A DNA stretch of 64,000 nucleotides from Slackia heliotrinireducens DSM 20476 (GTDB lineage: Bacteria; Actinomycetota; Coriobacteriia; Coriobacteriales; Eggerthellaceae), in assembly GCF_000023885.1 (NCBI RefSeq), contig NC_013165.1, forward strand, positions 2,108,001 to 2,172,000, given 5' to 3'. This document shows positions 48,224-57,972 of this stretch, one piece after another. Position 1 is the stretch's first letter. Every line of letters starts with the position of its first letter. A program made the translations under genes and the position numbers. The notes below the pieces were generated by a model, which saw only the letters and a list, made by a program, of their open reading frames with translations, had not been told where the DNA came from and searched no databases.

Positions 48224-49045
48224 ATGCAGACTTTTACACCGCTTATCGGTATAGCGCCGAAACTCGACGATAAGAACAGCATGATGCATGTTCCCGTCGA
48301 ATACGTCCGGTCCATCGTCGCCGCTGGCGCTACGCCGCTCATTCTCCCTTTGACATGGGACATGAATGCATACGAACGACTGCTTCCATCCTGCGATGGA
48401 TTCCTGCTTTGCGGCGGTTTGGACATCGAACCCCAGCGCTATGGCAGAGGTGACACCCATGTGAATCTCACAGCCCACACCCCTGGTCGCGATGCGCTCG
48501 AATGTCTAGTCGTCAATTACGCCTACGAATTTGACGTTCCGATTCTGGGTATATGCCGCGGCATGCAGATGCTCAACGTTGTCAGGGGCGGAACCCTTCA
48601 TCTCGACCTGTCCGAACGTGCCAGCTCCGAAGAAGAACACATTGCCCACGACGCCATAGAGCATCCTTTCGATTACGTACACGATGTCGATGTTGTCCCT
48701 GGCACGATGTTCGCCGAAATTGTTGAAGAAGAACGCATTCCCGTGAACTCCCTTCACCATCAAGGCGTGAACAGCCTGGGCAGGAACATGCGCGCAAGCG
48801 CCTATGCCACCGATGGTCTCGTCGAGGCCATCGAGGCGATCGACCGGACATTCATGATGGGCGTCCAGTGGCATCCCGAAAACCTCGTGACCGACGGCCG
48901 CATGCTGAACCTGTTCGATACGCTTGCACGCCACAGCTTCGAGGCGCGCAACAGCGGCCGCCTTGAAGCAGCCCAAGGATTGTCGATCGAACTGACCCAC
49001 AAGAGCGGAGCCTGGCCCGACATCACCCTCACCCGAGCCGATTAG
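48224..49045 (+). CDS. Gamma-glutamyl-gamma-aminobutyrate hydrolase family (peptidase C26)
   Basis: 273 residues. Class I glutamine amidotransferase-like fold: GFLLCGGLDIEPQRYGR, nucleophile Cys in PILGICRGMQMLNVVRGG (about 108), NSLHHQGVN, and His/Glu in MGVQWHPENL (about 210). PuuD-like enzymes split gamma-glutamyl amides in polyamine and related metabolism. It is not next to other polyamine genes, so the substrate is open. Confidence 0.9.
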   Translation: MQTFTPLIGIAPKLDDKNSMMHVPVEYVRSIVAAGATPLILPLTWDMNAYERLLPSCDGFLLCGGLDIEPQRYGRGDTHVNLTAHTPGRDALECLVVNYAYEFDVPILGICRGMQMLNVVRGGTLHLDLSERASSEEEHIAHDAIEHPFDYVHDVDVVPGTMFAEIVEEERIPVNSLHHQGVNSLGRNMRASAYATDGLVEAIEAIDRTFMMGVQWHPENLVTDGRMLNLFDTLARHSFEARNSGRLEAAQGLSIELTHKSGAWPDITLTRAD

Positions 49046-49164
49046 TCCGCCATTTGCCGTTCGCAGCCCTGAGCGCGCGAATCGGCGTGGTAGTCTCAAA
49101 AGCGAATCAGGCTGGACGCCGACCCGCCATTCGACTCCATCTGCTTAGAAAGGCCAGCCACGCC

Positions 49165-49689
49165 ATGAGGACGTTTATCGCCATTGACCCGCCTGAAGCC
49201 TTCATCGACGAAACTGCCGATCTTGCCCGATATCTGAAAACACGCATCGACGGACGCTTTATTGCCAGAGAAGCATATCACGTGACCCTGGCTTTCCTGG
49301 GCGATGCCGATCAACGGCAGATAGCCTCCGCCATGGACGCGATAGATGCCGTGGCGGATCGTGTATCTCCGACTTTGTCGCCAGGCGGCTTGGGCGTATT
49401 CGGAAAGCCCAAGGATTGCACGCTGTACCTGGAGCTGCAAAAGGACCCATCTCTTTTGACCCTATGCAAAGGCCTGCGGGAAGAGCTCGAAAGCCGCGAC
49501 GTGCCCTTCGACAGCAAACCGTTTCTTCCCCACGTGACGCTCGCGCGCAGGGCGCATGTACCTGATGGGAATCTGGCAGGAATTCCTTTTCCCAACGCTT
49601 GTCGGGCCGATCGCGTCGTTCTGTTCAAGAGCGTTCTGACACCCGAAGGGGCGAGCTACTCCCCTCTCTACGAAAGGGAGCTGGGCTAG
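49165..49689 (+). CDS. thpR: RNA 2',3'-cyclic phosphodiesterase
   Basis: 174 residues from ATG 49165 (MRTFIAIDPPEAF); the frame upstream to 49054 is non-homologous. Two HxTx motifs, YHVTLAFLG (about 34) and PHVTLARR (about 118), define the 2H phosphoesterase superfamily; ThpR opens 2',3'-cyclic ends of RNA. It is convergent with the next gene and ends 39 bp from it. Confidence 0.9.
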   Translation: MRTFIAIDPPEAFIDETADLARYLKTRIDGRFIAREAYHVTLAFLGDADQRQIASAMDAIDAVADRVSPTLSPGGLGVFGKPKDCTLYLELQKDPSLLTLCKGLREELESRDVPFDSKPFLPHVTLARRAHVPDGNLAGIPFPNACRADRVVLFKSVLTPEGASYSPLYERELG

Positions 49690-49728
49690 CTCGTCCAGAC
49701 GTTCAGCCCAATGCCTTTCGATAGCCGT

Positions 49729-51180
49729 TTAGACCGATCGGGGCTCAGCCAATACGAAGACCGCCAGCACCATCATGACGCCGGCGGGCATGGCCGCCAT
49801 GCCTGCAAACGGCAGGACGTCCATGATGGGAATCAGCCCCAGGCAACCCATGAAGGCAATAGCCGTGCGACAGGCCAAGTACGACCCGACGCCCCAAAGC
49901 AGCATTCCCGACGGAACGATGGCATGGGCGTATTCGCATGCATCATCCTCGAACACATCGTCATCTTCCCATTCTTCGAAGTCGTCAACATCAATCACCA
50001 GGTCATAGAACATTTGCAAGAACGTGCAGCGGCGTCCCGCATTGCCCGCTTCTTCCTGACCCTCAAGATCGACGCATTCACGCCCCAAAGAAACCAGCAA
50101 TGCCCCCATCGCAAGGAGGACAGACACCGTTCCGGTCACGCCGAAGCGAAGGCATATCGCAGCCGGAGCCATGGCATAGTCGCCAAGCAGACGGTCATCC
50201 AAGCCAAACCCTCCTCCGAAAGGATGCATCAGTCCGAATACCCAATCGGCACGCCCCGACACGATCTGGTAGCCCTCGTCGAACAGCGACTTCCCAGGAG
50301 CAAGCCAGCTCGAAAGAGCCATCGAAGAACCGTCGAACGCCACTGCGTAGAGTGCGCAGGCTGACGCAGCTCCGACCAAAGCGACCCCATATCCGCCTTT
50401 TCCCATACGCATCAGCACGAAGCCGCATGCGACAAGAACCGCAACGGTCAATGCGTAGCAACGCACAAACATCGCAAGAGCGGCTGCGCCGGCAATTCCT
50501 TCAAGCAAGACGTAAAAACTACCCTCATCGTCACAGTCTTTTGCGGTGCAGCACATCCCAACGACAACGAGGGCTGCACCGATTTCGGACGCACAAATGT
50601 ACATACCGAACACTTCCAGCCACCCACGCGCACCGCACCCGTAGCCGAAAACCCCTGCAGCGACCAGCGCCAAGAATCCCAGAACCGCAAACGACAGACC
50701 GAAAGAGGCCCAGTCTTCGCAACGCATCCCGTTCATGGTGCAACGAAGGCTAGATATTCCAAGGAACGCCATGGATCCGAACGCCAGAACCAGGACGTAT
50801 CCGAACGACCACGAAACGGGAACCGACCCCCAATACACATCAGCAGCATAGGAGACATGGATGCTCGCGGAAAGCTCAACTAGCAGGCACATGACAGCGA
50901 AGGGAAGCACCGCCCGCTTGCTACCGCCGGAGAGGGCCCAAAGCGCCGAGCACGATGCAGCAGCCGCCAAAAACACGGCAACAAGGGCGTTCGTATAGAC
51001 ATCAGGACCTTCAACCGAGGCTGTTGCCGCCAAAAAGATGCCAGCTGAGGCTGCCGCACAGAAGCCAAGCCCCAATACGGCAGCCTTGTCGAAACGCTCG
51101 GAACAAAGCAGAGCGACCGCCGCCCCTCCGGTTCCCACCGCGAACAGAGCCCGAAACAACAGGCCGAATTCCCATAGCAT
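49729..51180 (-). CDS. Large polytopic membrane protein next to the two-component operon
   Basis: 483 residues from ATG 51180 with AGGAGG 9 nt before it. About twelve hydrophobic helices, with a short acidic cytoplasmic stretch near the C-terminus (DVDDFEEWEDDDVFEDDACE). It is rich in Gly and small residues. No transporter signature recognised. It is the last gene of a minus-strand cluster after the response regulator (84-bp gap); it may be the regulated target or a sensor-like membrane partner. Confidence 0.65.
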   Translation of the reverse strand: MLWEFGLLFRALFAVGTGGAAVALLCSERFDKAAVLGLGFCAAASAGIFLAATASVEGPDVYTNALVAVFLAAAASCSALWALSGGSKRAVLPFAVMCLLVELSASIHVSYAADVYWGSVPVSWSFGYVLVLAFGSMAFLGISSLRCTMNGMRCEDWASFGLSFAVLGFLALVAAGVFGYGCGARGWLEVFGMYICASEIGAALVVVGMCCTAKDCDDEGSFYVLLEGIAGAAALAMFVRCYALTVAVLVACGFVLMRMGKGGYGVALVGAASACALYAVAFDGSSMALSSWLAPGKSLFDEGYQIVSGRADWVFGLMHPFGGGFGLDDRLLGDYAMAPAAICLRFGVTGTVSVLLAMGALLVSLGRECVDLEGQEEAGNAGRRCTFLQMFYDLVIDVDDFEEWEDDDVFEDDACEYAHAIVPSGMLLWGVGSYLACRTAIAFMGCLGLIPIMDVLPFAGMAAMPAGVMMVLAVFVLAEPRSV

Positions 51181-51264
51181 AACGAAACCTCCTTGCAAAT
51201 GACCCGATAACGGGCTTCATGCTACAAGGAGGACGTCGCGCCGATTGCGCAAGCGCCGTTTGAC

Positions 51265-51888
51265 CTATTCGTCTTTCATGTTCGGAACGATAAGGCCGCA
51301 GGACACGGCATGCACGGCGAGCTTCAGGATGCTCTCATAGCCCGTCCGTGCCAGAATCTCGGATATGCGACGCTTCACCGTACCTTCGCTCAAGTACAGA
51401 ATCTGGGCGATCTCCTTGCGGGATTTGGTTTCGCACACCAGCTTCAGAATGGCGATTTCATCTTCGGTGAAGTCAGACAGGTCGATGTCAGTCTGAATCG
51501 GCGCATGGGGATAGGTGGAGTATCCGTCCATTGTGGATTGAATCACGTTGAACAGGTCTTCCGTTCCTATGTTCTTGTACACGAAGCTGTCAACGCCAGC
51601 ATCTTTGGCTTGTTGGACGAACGTGATGTCGGGCATGCCCGTCATGATGACGATCTTTACCGCAGGATTCAGCTTCTTAATCTTGGCGGAAGCGACAATG
51701 CCGCTCGAGTCGTTTTCGGTACACACGTCCATAAGGACAATGTCCGCTATGCCGCTGGCGGCCTCTTTGACCGCAACGGCAGCATCGACCTGGCGACTGA
51801 CCACGCGCATGTTCTCCTGGGTATCGATTGCCTTGGCCAGAGAATCCAAAAGCATAGTCTGGTCTTCGACAATCATCACGTTAATCAT
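51265..51888 (-). CDS. NarL/FixJ (LuxR-type) response regulator
   Basis: 207 residues. Receiver domain: MIVEDQTMLLDSLAKAID, phospho-acceptor Asp in IADIVLMDVCTEND (about 53) and Lys in SFVYKNIGTED. C-terminal LuxR HTH: TEDEIAILKLVCETKSRKEI, then LSEGTVKRRISEIL. It starts 12 bp after the histidine kinase stop and acts as its partner. Confidence 0.93.
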   Translation of the reverse strand: MINVMIVEDQTMLLDSLAKAIDTQENMRVVSRQVDAAVAVKEAASGIADIVLMDVCTENDSSGIVASAKIKKLNPAVKIVIMTGMPDITFVQQAKDAGVDSFVYKNIGTEDLFNVIQSTMDGYSTYPHAPIQTDIDLSDFTEDEIAILKLVCETKSRKEIAQILYLSEGTVKRRISEILARTGYESILKLAVHAVSCGLIVPNMKDE

Positions 51889-51900
51889 TGCAACCCCCTG

Positions 51901-53361
51901 CTACCGTTCTCGGGCACCCATTGTACAGGGCATCTCCACTAAGACCGTGAATCTGGGACGCGGCACCACTTGGACGGTTCCGCCAAGAGACCCAACGGCT
52001 CGCCTCATGCCGCCGATACCGCCCCCGATCCTGAAGTCGCCGACAAGCGACTCGCCATCGTTGGTGACGGTCATGCGAACCTCGTCTTTTCTGCACTCGA
52101 TATTCGCATCGACACGGTGCGCCTGGCCGTGGAACACCGCATTGGTTGCCGCTTCGCGCAGAGCATCCACGAGAACCGCCGCCAAGGCTTTATCGTCAGG
52201 AAGGCTTCCTGCGACATTGACTTCGACCCCAGCCAATGAGAAGGACGACACGATGGCATTTAGATCCGTCTCAGGCTCGTTGTCGCTGCTTGCAAGGTCA
52301 TCCAGAATGCCGCTCAGCAATGGCTGCAGCTGCTCAACGGTCTCATCGGATATGTTGCCGTCCTCAAGGCTGCGATGCAGAATCGACAGCCGCTGCCCAA
52401 TAACATCATGCACTCGGGACTTCATAATCAGGACAGCCTCGTTTTCGGCTGCCAACTGAAGGTTCTCCACGGAATCATGAAGGGAGGCCGCCGTCTCGGC
52501 AAGGCGCGCGTTCATTTCCTTAATCTGAAGGTTAAGCTGATAGCTGCCCGTAACGTCGAAGGCGATGACCCGGTCGCACAGGCCGTGCGCCAGTTTGACC
52601 TCATCCGCGACAAACATCCAAGCCCGTCCTGATCCGCCGAGTATGATGGTACCTGTCGATCCGTCTTCGTTTGAAACCGTGGATTCGCCACGTTCCTCAA
52701 GCCATGTACTCAGGCCAACTGTGCTCGCAAGGTCGGCGCGACGGCCCAAGTCGGCAAAGCAGCTGCGCATAGCATCGTTCATGAGAAGAACCTGCCCGTT
52801 TTTGGTAGCGCAGAGCACGCCCTCCGGAAGCTTGCGTACCGCCTCCACCACAGACAGGCGCGTCACTTTGCTGCGCACCCACCGCACATCCCGCCAAATC
52901 ACGAAGATGCTTTGCGCCAGCAGAAGCAGGACGGACGCAACCACAGAAGCCTCCATAAGGAACGCGTCCATGCATCCCCAGATCGGGGGACACAGTGCCA
53001 GGCACGAGAAAACGCCTGGCAACCGCCACCATCTTCTGAACAGAACCATGTCACAGAGAAGCATCAAGGCCACAACGACAAGGCCGTAAAGCCCGGCGGC
53101 GACAATGGGAGCGTCGGTCCACCATTCGCTAGGTAAAGGAAGAGGAGTCAGCGTCGGGATTTCCTTTACTGCCAGAAGCATCAGGGCGGCAGCAAAGAGC
53201 ATCGCGCATTCGCACGCTTTCGAGAAAGAACCGCTCAACCAAAACGTCCTCGAAACCATCACCAGGCAAACGTGGACTGAGAGCAACGTTGAAGCCACCA
53301 TTGCCAAAACCAGCAGTATCACCTTGGGGAAGAATCCGCACAAAAGGGGCACGCCTACCAT
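51901..53361 (-). CDS. Sensor histidine kinase (HisKA_3/HATPase)
   Basis: 486 residues. About five N-terminal membrane helices span 1-145 without a large extracellular domain. A PAS-like stretch covers about 180-270 (EGVLCATKNGQVLLMNDAMR). The HisKA_3 His is in MKSRVHDVIGQRLSILHRSL (about 330). The HATPase has ALREAATNAVFHGQAHR (N-box) and GIGGMRRAVGSLGG. Spacing and overlap link it to the response regulator and to the 604-residue membrane protein (7-bp overlap). Confidence 0.9.
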   Translation of the reverse strand: MVGVPLLCGFFPKVILLVLAMVASTLLSVHVCLVMVSRTFWLSGSFSKACECAMLFAAALMLLAVKEIPTLTPLPLPSEWWTDAPIVAAGLYGLVVVALMLLCDMVLFRRWWRLPGVFSCLALCPPIWGCMDAFLMEASVVASVLLLLAQSIFVIWRDVRWVRSKVTRLSVVEAVRKLPEGVLCATKNGQVLLMNDAMRSCFADLGRRADLASTVGLSTWLEERGESTVSNEDGSTGTIILGGSGRAWMFVADEVKLAHGLCDRVIAFDVTGSYQLNLQIKEMNARLAETAASLHDSVENLQLAAENEAVLIMKSRVHDVIGQRLSILHRSLEDGNISDETVEQLQPLLSGILDDLASSDNEPETDLNAIVSSFSLAGVEVNVAGSLPDDKALAAVLVDALREAATNAVFHGQAHRVDANIECRKDEVRMTVTNDGESLVGDFRIGGGIGGMRRAVGSLGGTVQVVPRPRFTVLVEMPCTMGARER

Positions 53362-55169
53362 GCCTCACCCCCGCCCTCGGCCGTTGCCGGTACATGGGGG
53401 ACGCGAACCGCAATCGCTATGCGGCCTTCCTCACCGTCATGCGAGCAGGTGGCGCCATGGGACGCCAGTTTCTCGCGGAACGCATCCAGAACAGGATTGT
53501 CGTGGGTGTCGCGCAAATTCGGGCTTTCCAAAACCACGCGCATCTCGACCAAACTCTCGTCAGCGTCGCCGAGGTACGTCATAAGGACGGGGTCGTCAAG
53601 CTCCAAGGAAAGCAGCGCCGCATCGTACAGACAGTCGTAAAGCGTGCTAAACGACTGCGCCGGCAAGGAGCGGGACGTCACCACCATCGATTCGCATTCA
53701 ACGCCTGTTGTGCGGAGATCGGAGGCGACTTCTCCGATGATCAGGCGCATTCTTTCGCGGTCGTAATCATCGCCGCTCTGGCCCGATATGATCAGCCCGC
53801 CTTTCCGTTTGCAGTATGCAACCAGCATTTTCGATATGAACAACCTGCGTTGGCGCTCGATAAGCCCTTCCTGGGTGTCGTCGTCCGGCAGGTCTTCAAG
53901 CAAGGCACAAATGCGGAGCACCGTTGCATCAAGAGATCTGCCCACATCGTCCAAAAGCTCATATTCCTTCTTCTGCCTCGCAAGCCGTTCGGCAATGGAG
54001 TTCGTACGCTCAAGCGCTTCGATATTGCGTCCAAGGACCTGGTATTGTCGCTCAAGCTCATCGCGCTGCGCCTCGATGCCAGAAGTGCGCTCCGATGCCA
54101 GAACGAATCCGCCGAGCACGCGGTATACCCTGTACAGAACGCCAGGCTTCTGATTTATCCGAAACTCCGTCGAATCCAAACCACGGAGGTTTCCCATGGC
54201 AAGCGGTACCACCTCGGGGTCCATAGGTCCGAACGAGTCCGTCGATTGCCCGAGCACACCGCTTCTTGAAAAGACCCCCAGGTCGACCGGGAGGCTTCTG
54301 AACATTTCGGCATACCGGGTGAACGAAGGGAGAAACCCAAGCGCAAGGCAGATCTCGACGCCGATAACCACCATCAGCTCGTAGGCCAGCGTCAGGGGGA
54401 CCGAATACAACCCGCCGACACGCAAGGCGGCGCACACCACATAGGTCAAGCCAACGGCGAACACGATGCAGACAAGTCCGATTGAGTATCGCATCTTCCT
54501 GTGCGATGACGAGGCGAGCACGGCGACATATGCCGCATACATGATGGAAGCCCACCCCAGAATCACCCAATATCCCAGCTCCAAGCCCAGGCCTCCCTGG
54601 TACACTCCATCAGCAGGTTCGACAGAGAAGACCATCTGATGCGCATGGTTGGTAAGCACCAGAAGACAGCATAGGCCGGTGATCAGATAGAGAATCGGCT
54701 CGGCAAAACCCAACGGAAGCAATCGGCCAGGTGTCCCCACGCGCAGCGCGCACATCAGAAGCACTGCTGGAGTGAACAACGCAGGCACAAAATGCAGGTA
54801 CCAAAAGAACCCGGAAGGCGTTACATGGGGCATGTCGTGCCCCACCATAATGACGAACTGCCAGAACAGAAACATAAGCGCCACAATCGCGAGCCTCTGG
54901 CGGATAAACCTGTCAGAACATCGGTAAAACAACGAATAGCCCCAAGCAGCAATAAGGATGCATGACACCTCGAAAAGACATCCCACGAGATCCGATGGAT
55001 ACGAAAACAGGGGAAACAAACTCCAAGGCGATTCCTTGGAAAACAGAATCATCTCAAGAACAAGCAATGCGAAAGCCGCACCCACAATCCAGGCGAATCG
55101 GCGACGCCGCGAGTAAAGACCGATTGGCATCGGAACATATGGAGGGCCCTTCAGCACCGTTCGCATCAC
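53355..55169 (-). CDS. Membrane sensor-like protein with degenerate kinase C-terminus
   Basis: 604 residues; start GTG 55169 or ATG 55166, no clear ribosome site. Seven or eight membrane helices (about 28-290), as in the 7TM histidine-kinase N-terminal domain (PSGFFWYLHFVPALFTPAVL). A coiled coil at about 355-400 (QRDELERQYQVLGRNIEALE) precedes a cytoplasmic C-terminal region with a kinase-like layout but no phospho-acceptor His or ATP-binding G boxes. It overlaps the kinase gene, so it is probably an accessory sensor. Confidence 0.72.
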   Translation of the reverse strand: MMRTVLKGPPYVPMPIGLYSRRRRFAWIVGAAFALLVLEMILFSKESPWSLFPLFSYPSDLVGCLFEVSCILIAAWGYSLFYRCSDRFIRQRLAIVALMFLFWQFVIMVGHDMPHVTPSGFFWYLHFVPALFTPAVLLMCALRVGTPGRLLPLGFAEPILYLITGLCCLLVLTNHAHQMVFSVEPADGVYQGGLGLELGYWVILGWASIMYAAYVAVLASSSHRKMRYSIGLVCIVFAVGLTYVVCAALRVGGLYSVPLTLAYELMVVIGVEICLALGFLPSFTRYAEMFRSLPVDLGVFSRSGVLGQSTDSFGPMDPEVVPLAMGNLRGLDSTEFRINQKPGVLYRVYRVLGGFVLASERTSGIEAQRDELERQYQVLGRNIEALERTNSIAERLARQKKEYELLDDVGRSLDATVLRICALLEDLPDDDTQEGLIERQRRLFISKMLVAYCKRKGGLIISGQSGDDYDRERMRLIIGEVASDLRTTGVECESMVVTSRSLPAQSFSTLYDCLYDAALLSLELDDPVLMTYLGDADESLVEMRVVLESPNLRDTHDNPVLDAFREKLASHGATCSHDGEEGRIAIAVRVPHVPATAEGGGEAW

Positions 55170-55344
55170 CGCAATTCACACGGGAGACTGTATGCATTCA
55201 GAATATGGCATAGCTAGACGGACATGCGCCGCATTCGGCATGAAAACGGCAGACGACATGCCTGCGGTCGCCTTCGACACCTCATTTCGACCAGCGCACC
55301 CACAATCCGTTGCAGAGACGTGCGCCAGCGAAGCAGGACCGGGA

Positions 55345-56166
55345 TTACCCCCTCAGCTCCTGATACAGGCGTTTGTACTCTTTCGTCTGCGCCTGGACGG
55401 CTTTTATCTGGTTTCGCAACGTATTGGCCTTCGTGCATACCCAGTTGGGATCTCGCACCAAGTCGTGATAGATATATGGGAAGGATTTGCGCATATGGGC
55501 GAGGTTTTCAGACCGAACCACAAAACAGGCATGCAGCAGTTCGTGCTCGATGGTCAGCTCGTCGATGGAAAGCGAATCGATGTATGCTCGAACACCGCCG
55601 CCACGGTGGATGCTGCGGTCAATGTGGCAGAGGTCGGCCATGTCCCCTCGGGCGTAGGCAACTCTGGCCTCATCGAGCAGCTGCCCTTCCAGCAGACCGA
55701 CGTCCGGATTCAAATCCGGATGCAGCTCGTCGACGATATGACGGAACATGGCTCTGAGCCGTTCCAACATGTCCTCGGTGTAACGTTCGGCGTTCAGGCA
55801 TGCGTCCATAGCGTTGAGGTTGCGGGATGCGGCGCAAGCCAAAAATCGCGAAGAATCGCCAAGCTCCGCATCGATCTGCATGTCCAACGACTCTTCCGTA
55901 ACCTGATACCCATGATGGGCGGCGCATTTCGCCAACTGGTATTTCCGTTTGGCACGGCGCAGGTCGATTTCGCACTTGGCAAGCCCACGCTCCCATACGC
56001 CGATAAGGGCGGAATAACGCGCCTCGGTCTCGGGGTTCAACCGTAGGTCGATGGTGTCGAACTCGACGATGACATCAAGCAGACGTCCGCGCAGACGGAA
56101 GAACTCCTCCCGAAGCTCGCTTTCATTGAACTGAATATCGATAAGACGATCATTCATAGCATCCAT
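55345..56166 (-). CDS. Coiled-coil protein with J-domain-like HPD motif
   Basis: 273 residues from ATG 56166 (MDAMNDRLIDIQFNESELRE), with AAGGAG upstream; a longer frame to 56214 has no site. It is mostly helical. FRHIVDELHPDLNPDVG (about 146-162) contains the HPD of DnaJ-type domains with the helix before it, but the glycine and basic patches of a full J domain are not obvious. A role as a DnaK partner is possible but unproven. No other domain seen. Confidence 0.6.
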   Translation of the reverse strand: MDAMNDRLIDIQFNESELREEFFRLRGRLLDVIVEFDTIDLRLNPETEARYSALIGVWERGLAKCEIDLRRAKRKYQLAKCAAHHGYQVTEESLDMQIDAELGDSSRFLACAASRNLNAMDACLNAERYTEDMLERLRAMFRHIVDELHPDLNPDVGLLEGQLLDEARVAYARGDMADLCHIDRSIHRGGGVRAYIDSLSIDELTIEHELLHACFVVRSENLAHMRKSFPYIYHDLVRDPNWVCTKANTLRNQIKAVQAQTKEYKRLYQELRG

Positions 56167-56300
56167 GAGGGCTCCTTGCCTCACTTCCCGCCTAAACGGG
56201 CTCTCATATCTCAATTGTTAGTTTAGGTTAACTATCGCATGATTTCGAGCTGTGCTGACAGATTCATCCTATCTCCTCAGAAGCCCCGACGAAAGCACCG

Positions 56301-56777
56301 TTAGCGCCAGCGGGCGAACCGTTCGCCCAACGCATTGGCCCATCGTTCGCACCAAAAATCGTAGTAGTCGATTCCACGGACGCGGCGACGTTTCTGCATG
56401 CGTGCTGAACGGGCCCAGATAAAAGATGTGAGACCCACAGTGGGCAGATACAGGGGCCCCAAGATAAGCGACTGGATGCAGTGACCGTACTCATGGGCAA
56501 TCAGCTTGTTGATGCCGGCCTGTTCATCGGCGCGATCGACCCATCCTTTGGGAAGCACATGGTCATCGGCGAAGATGAACATGCCCAAGGAAACGCCTCC
56601 AGGCCAGTTGTTCGTAGAGGTGACAACAGCACCCTTGAAGTTTCGCCGTGGACGTTTTCCGTTCAAGACAAGCCAAACAAGACCCGCCACATTCTGCGGC
56701 AGCCCCCAAGTCCATTGAGCTATCCAAAACAACAGCTTGCCCACACACGTGCCTTTCCCGAGTCGTTCAAGGGACAT
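56301..56777 (-). CDS. Small membrane-associated protein with HExxH motif
   Basis: 158 residues from ATG 56777. A hydrophobic helix (VGKLLFWIAQWTWGLPQNVA, about 12-31) precedes NKLIAHEYGHCIQSLILGP, a zinc-metallopeptidase HExxH (about 98-102), then an ERWANALGERFARW tail where a third ligand Glu could lie. Family not recognised. It may be a minimal peptidase; the gene stands alone. Confidence 0.6.
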   Translation of the reverse strand: MSLERLGKGTCVGKLLFWIAQWTWGLPQNVAGLVWLVLNGKRPRRNFKGAVVTSTNNWPGGVSLGMFIFADDHVLPKGWVDRADEQAGINKLIAHEYGHCIQSLILGPLYLPTVGLTSFIWARSARMQKRRRVRGIDYYDFWCERWANALGERFARWR

Positions 56778-57065
56778 TGTGCCATATGCCCCTGCCGCCC
56801 AATGGGCGCAAGCCAGAAAAGACACACCTGGACTAACTCGACGCCTGGCCTATAGAATAGCAGGATAGTCGGACAGCGTTCGACCATCCCATTCTGAACA
56901 GGCCGTGGCAATACCATGGAGCCGGGCCGGCCCAGCCGGCAGCGGAGCGTTTGCACGTTGGCGCGCCCGCGGGACAGAACATGTGCACCGCAGCTCGCAC
57001 GCATGTGGGGCACGAGATCCAACCGTGGATTACGCACCAAGCAAACCGATACGAAAGGCCTGTTA

Positions 57066-57962
57066 ATGAATACGAACCGGACTCCGGAAGAGACCCGCGA
57101 GAAAACCATCATCAACCAGATGTCAACCGTCGGCATAGCCGGCAACATCGTATTGTTCCTATTCAAACTTGTTGCTGGCGTCATCGGCAATTCAGGCGCC
57201 ATGGTTTCCGACGCCGTTCACTCCCTGTCCGATGTATTCGCCACCGCCATTGCATTCATTGGCACGCGCATTTCCCGCAAACAGGCCGACGATAGCCACC
57301 CCTACGGACATGATCGACTCGAAAGCGTTGCCGCGTTGCTGCTTGGGGCCATCCTGGTCGCAACAGGACTCGGTATCGGCTGGGCCGGCGTGCAAGCAGT
57401 CATCAACGGGACATATGTACAGTCAGGCGGCCCAGAACCCATCGCAGCCGTCGCCGCCCTGGTGAGCATAGGCGTGAAAGAAGCCATGTTCTGGTACACA
57501 CGGCATTACGCACGTCTGCTGGGATCGAGTGCGTTCATGGCCGACGCCTGGCACCATCGAACCGACGCGCTCTCGTCTGTCGGTGCCTTGGCAGGCATCC
57601 TGGCAGCCATAGCGGGATACCCCGTATTCGATGCTGTTGCAAGCATCGCCATCAGCGGGTTCGTGCTGTATGCGGCAGCAGAGATCATTCGCGACGCTTT
57701 CGGCGGCATGCTGGACGAAGCCTGCGACGAGCAATTCGTCGACGAGGTGCGCACCTGCCTCGAATCACAGCCTGGTGTGGTGCGCGTGGACATGCTCGCA
57801 ACCCGGAGGTTCGGGTCGAAAGCCTACGTGGATGCCGAAATCGCCATCGACGGATCTAAGACTCTTAACGATGCACATGCAATCGCACATGCGGCCCATG
57901 ACGAAGTGGAGCGGCGGTTCCCCAACATCAAACATGTGATGATTCACATGAACCCGGCATGA
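57066..57962 (+). CDS. Cation diffusion facilitator family metal exporter
   Basis: 298 residues from ATG 57066 (AAAGG upstream). MVSDAVHSLSDVFATAIAFI and FMADAWHHRTDALSS (HxxxD pairs) are the CDF zinc/iron sites in helices 2 and 5. The cytoplasmic C-terminal domain (about 215-298) has IAHAAHDEVERRFPNIKHVM. It exports Zn2+, Fe2+ or Mn2+ against protons. It is convergent with the Fur-type gene (10 bp), in a metal-handling cluster with ZIP. Confidence 0.92.
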   Translation: MNTNRTPEETREKTIINQMSTVGIAGNIVLFLFKLVAGVIGNSGAMVSDAVHSLSDVFATAIAFIGTRISRKQADDSHPYGHDRLESVAALLLGAILVATGLGIGWAGVQAVINGTYVQSGGPEPIAAVAALVSIGVKEAMFWYTRHYARLLGSSAFMADAWHHRTDALSSVGALAGILAAIAGYPVFDAVASIAISGFVLYAAAEIIRDAFGGMLDEACDEQFVDEVRTCLESQPGVVRVDMLATRRFGSKAYVDAEIAIDGSKTLNDAHAIAHAAHDEVERRFPNIKHVMIHMNPA

Positions 57963-57972
57963 TGCCGATTCG

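Noticed and set aside
56916-57065. N-terminal extension of the CDF exporter from ATG 56916
   Set aside because: The extension is Arg/Pro-rich, unlike CDF N-termini, and ATG 57066 has a ribosome site.
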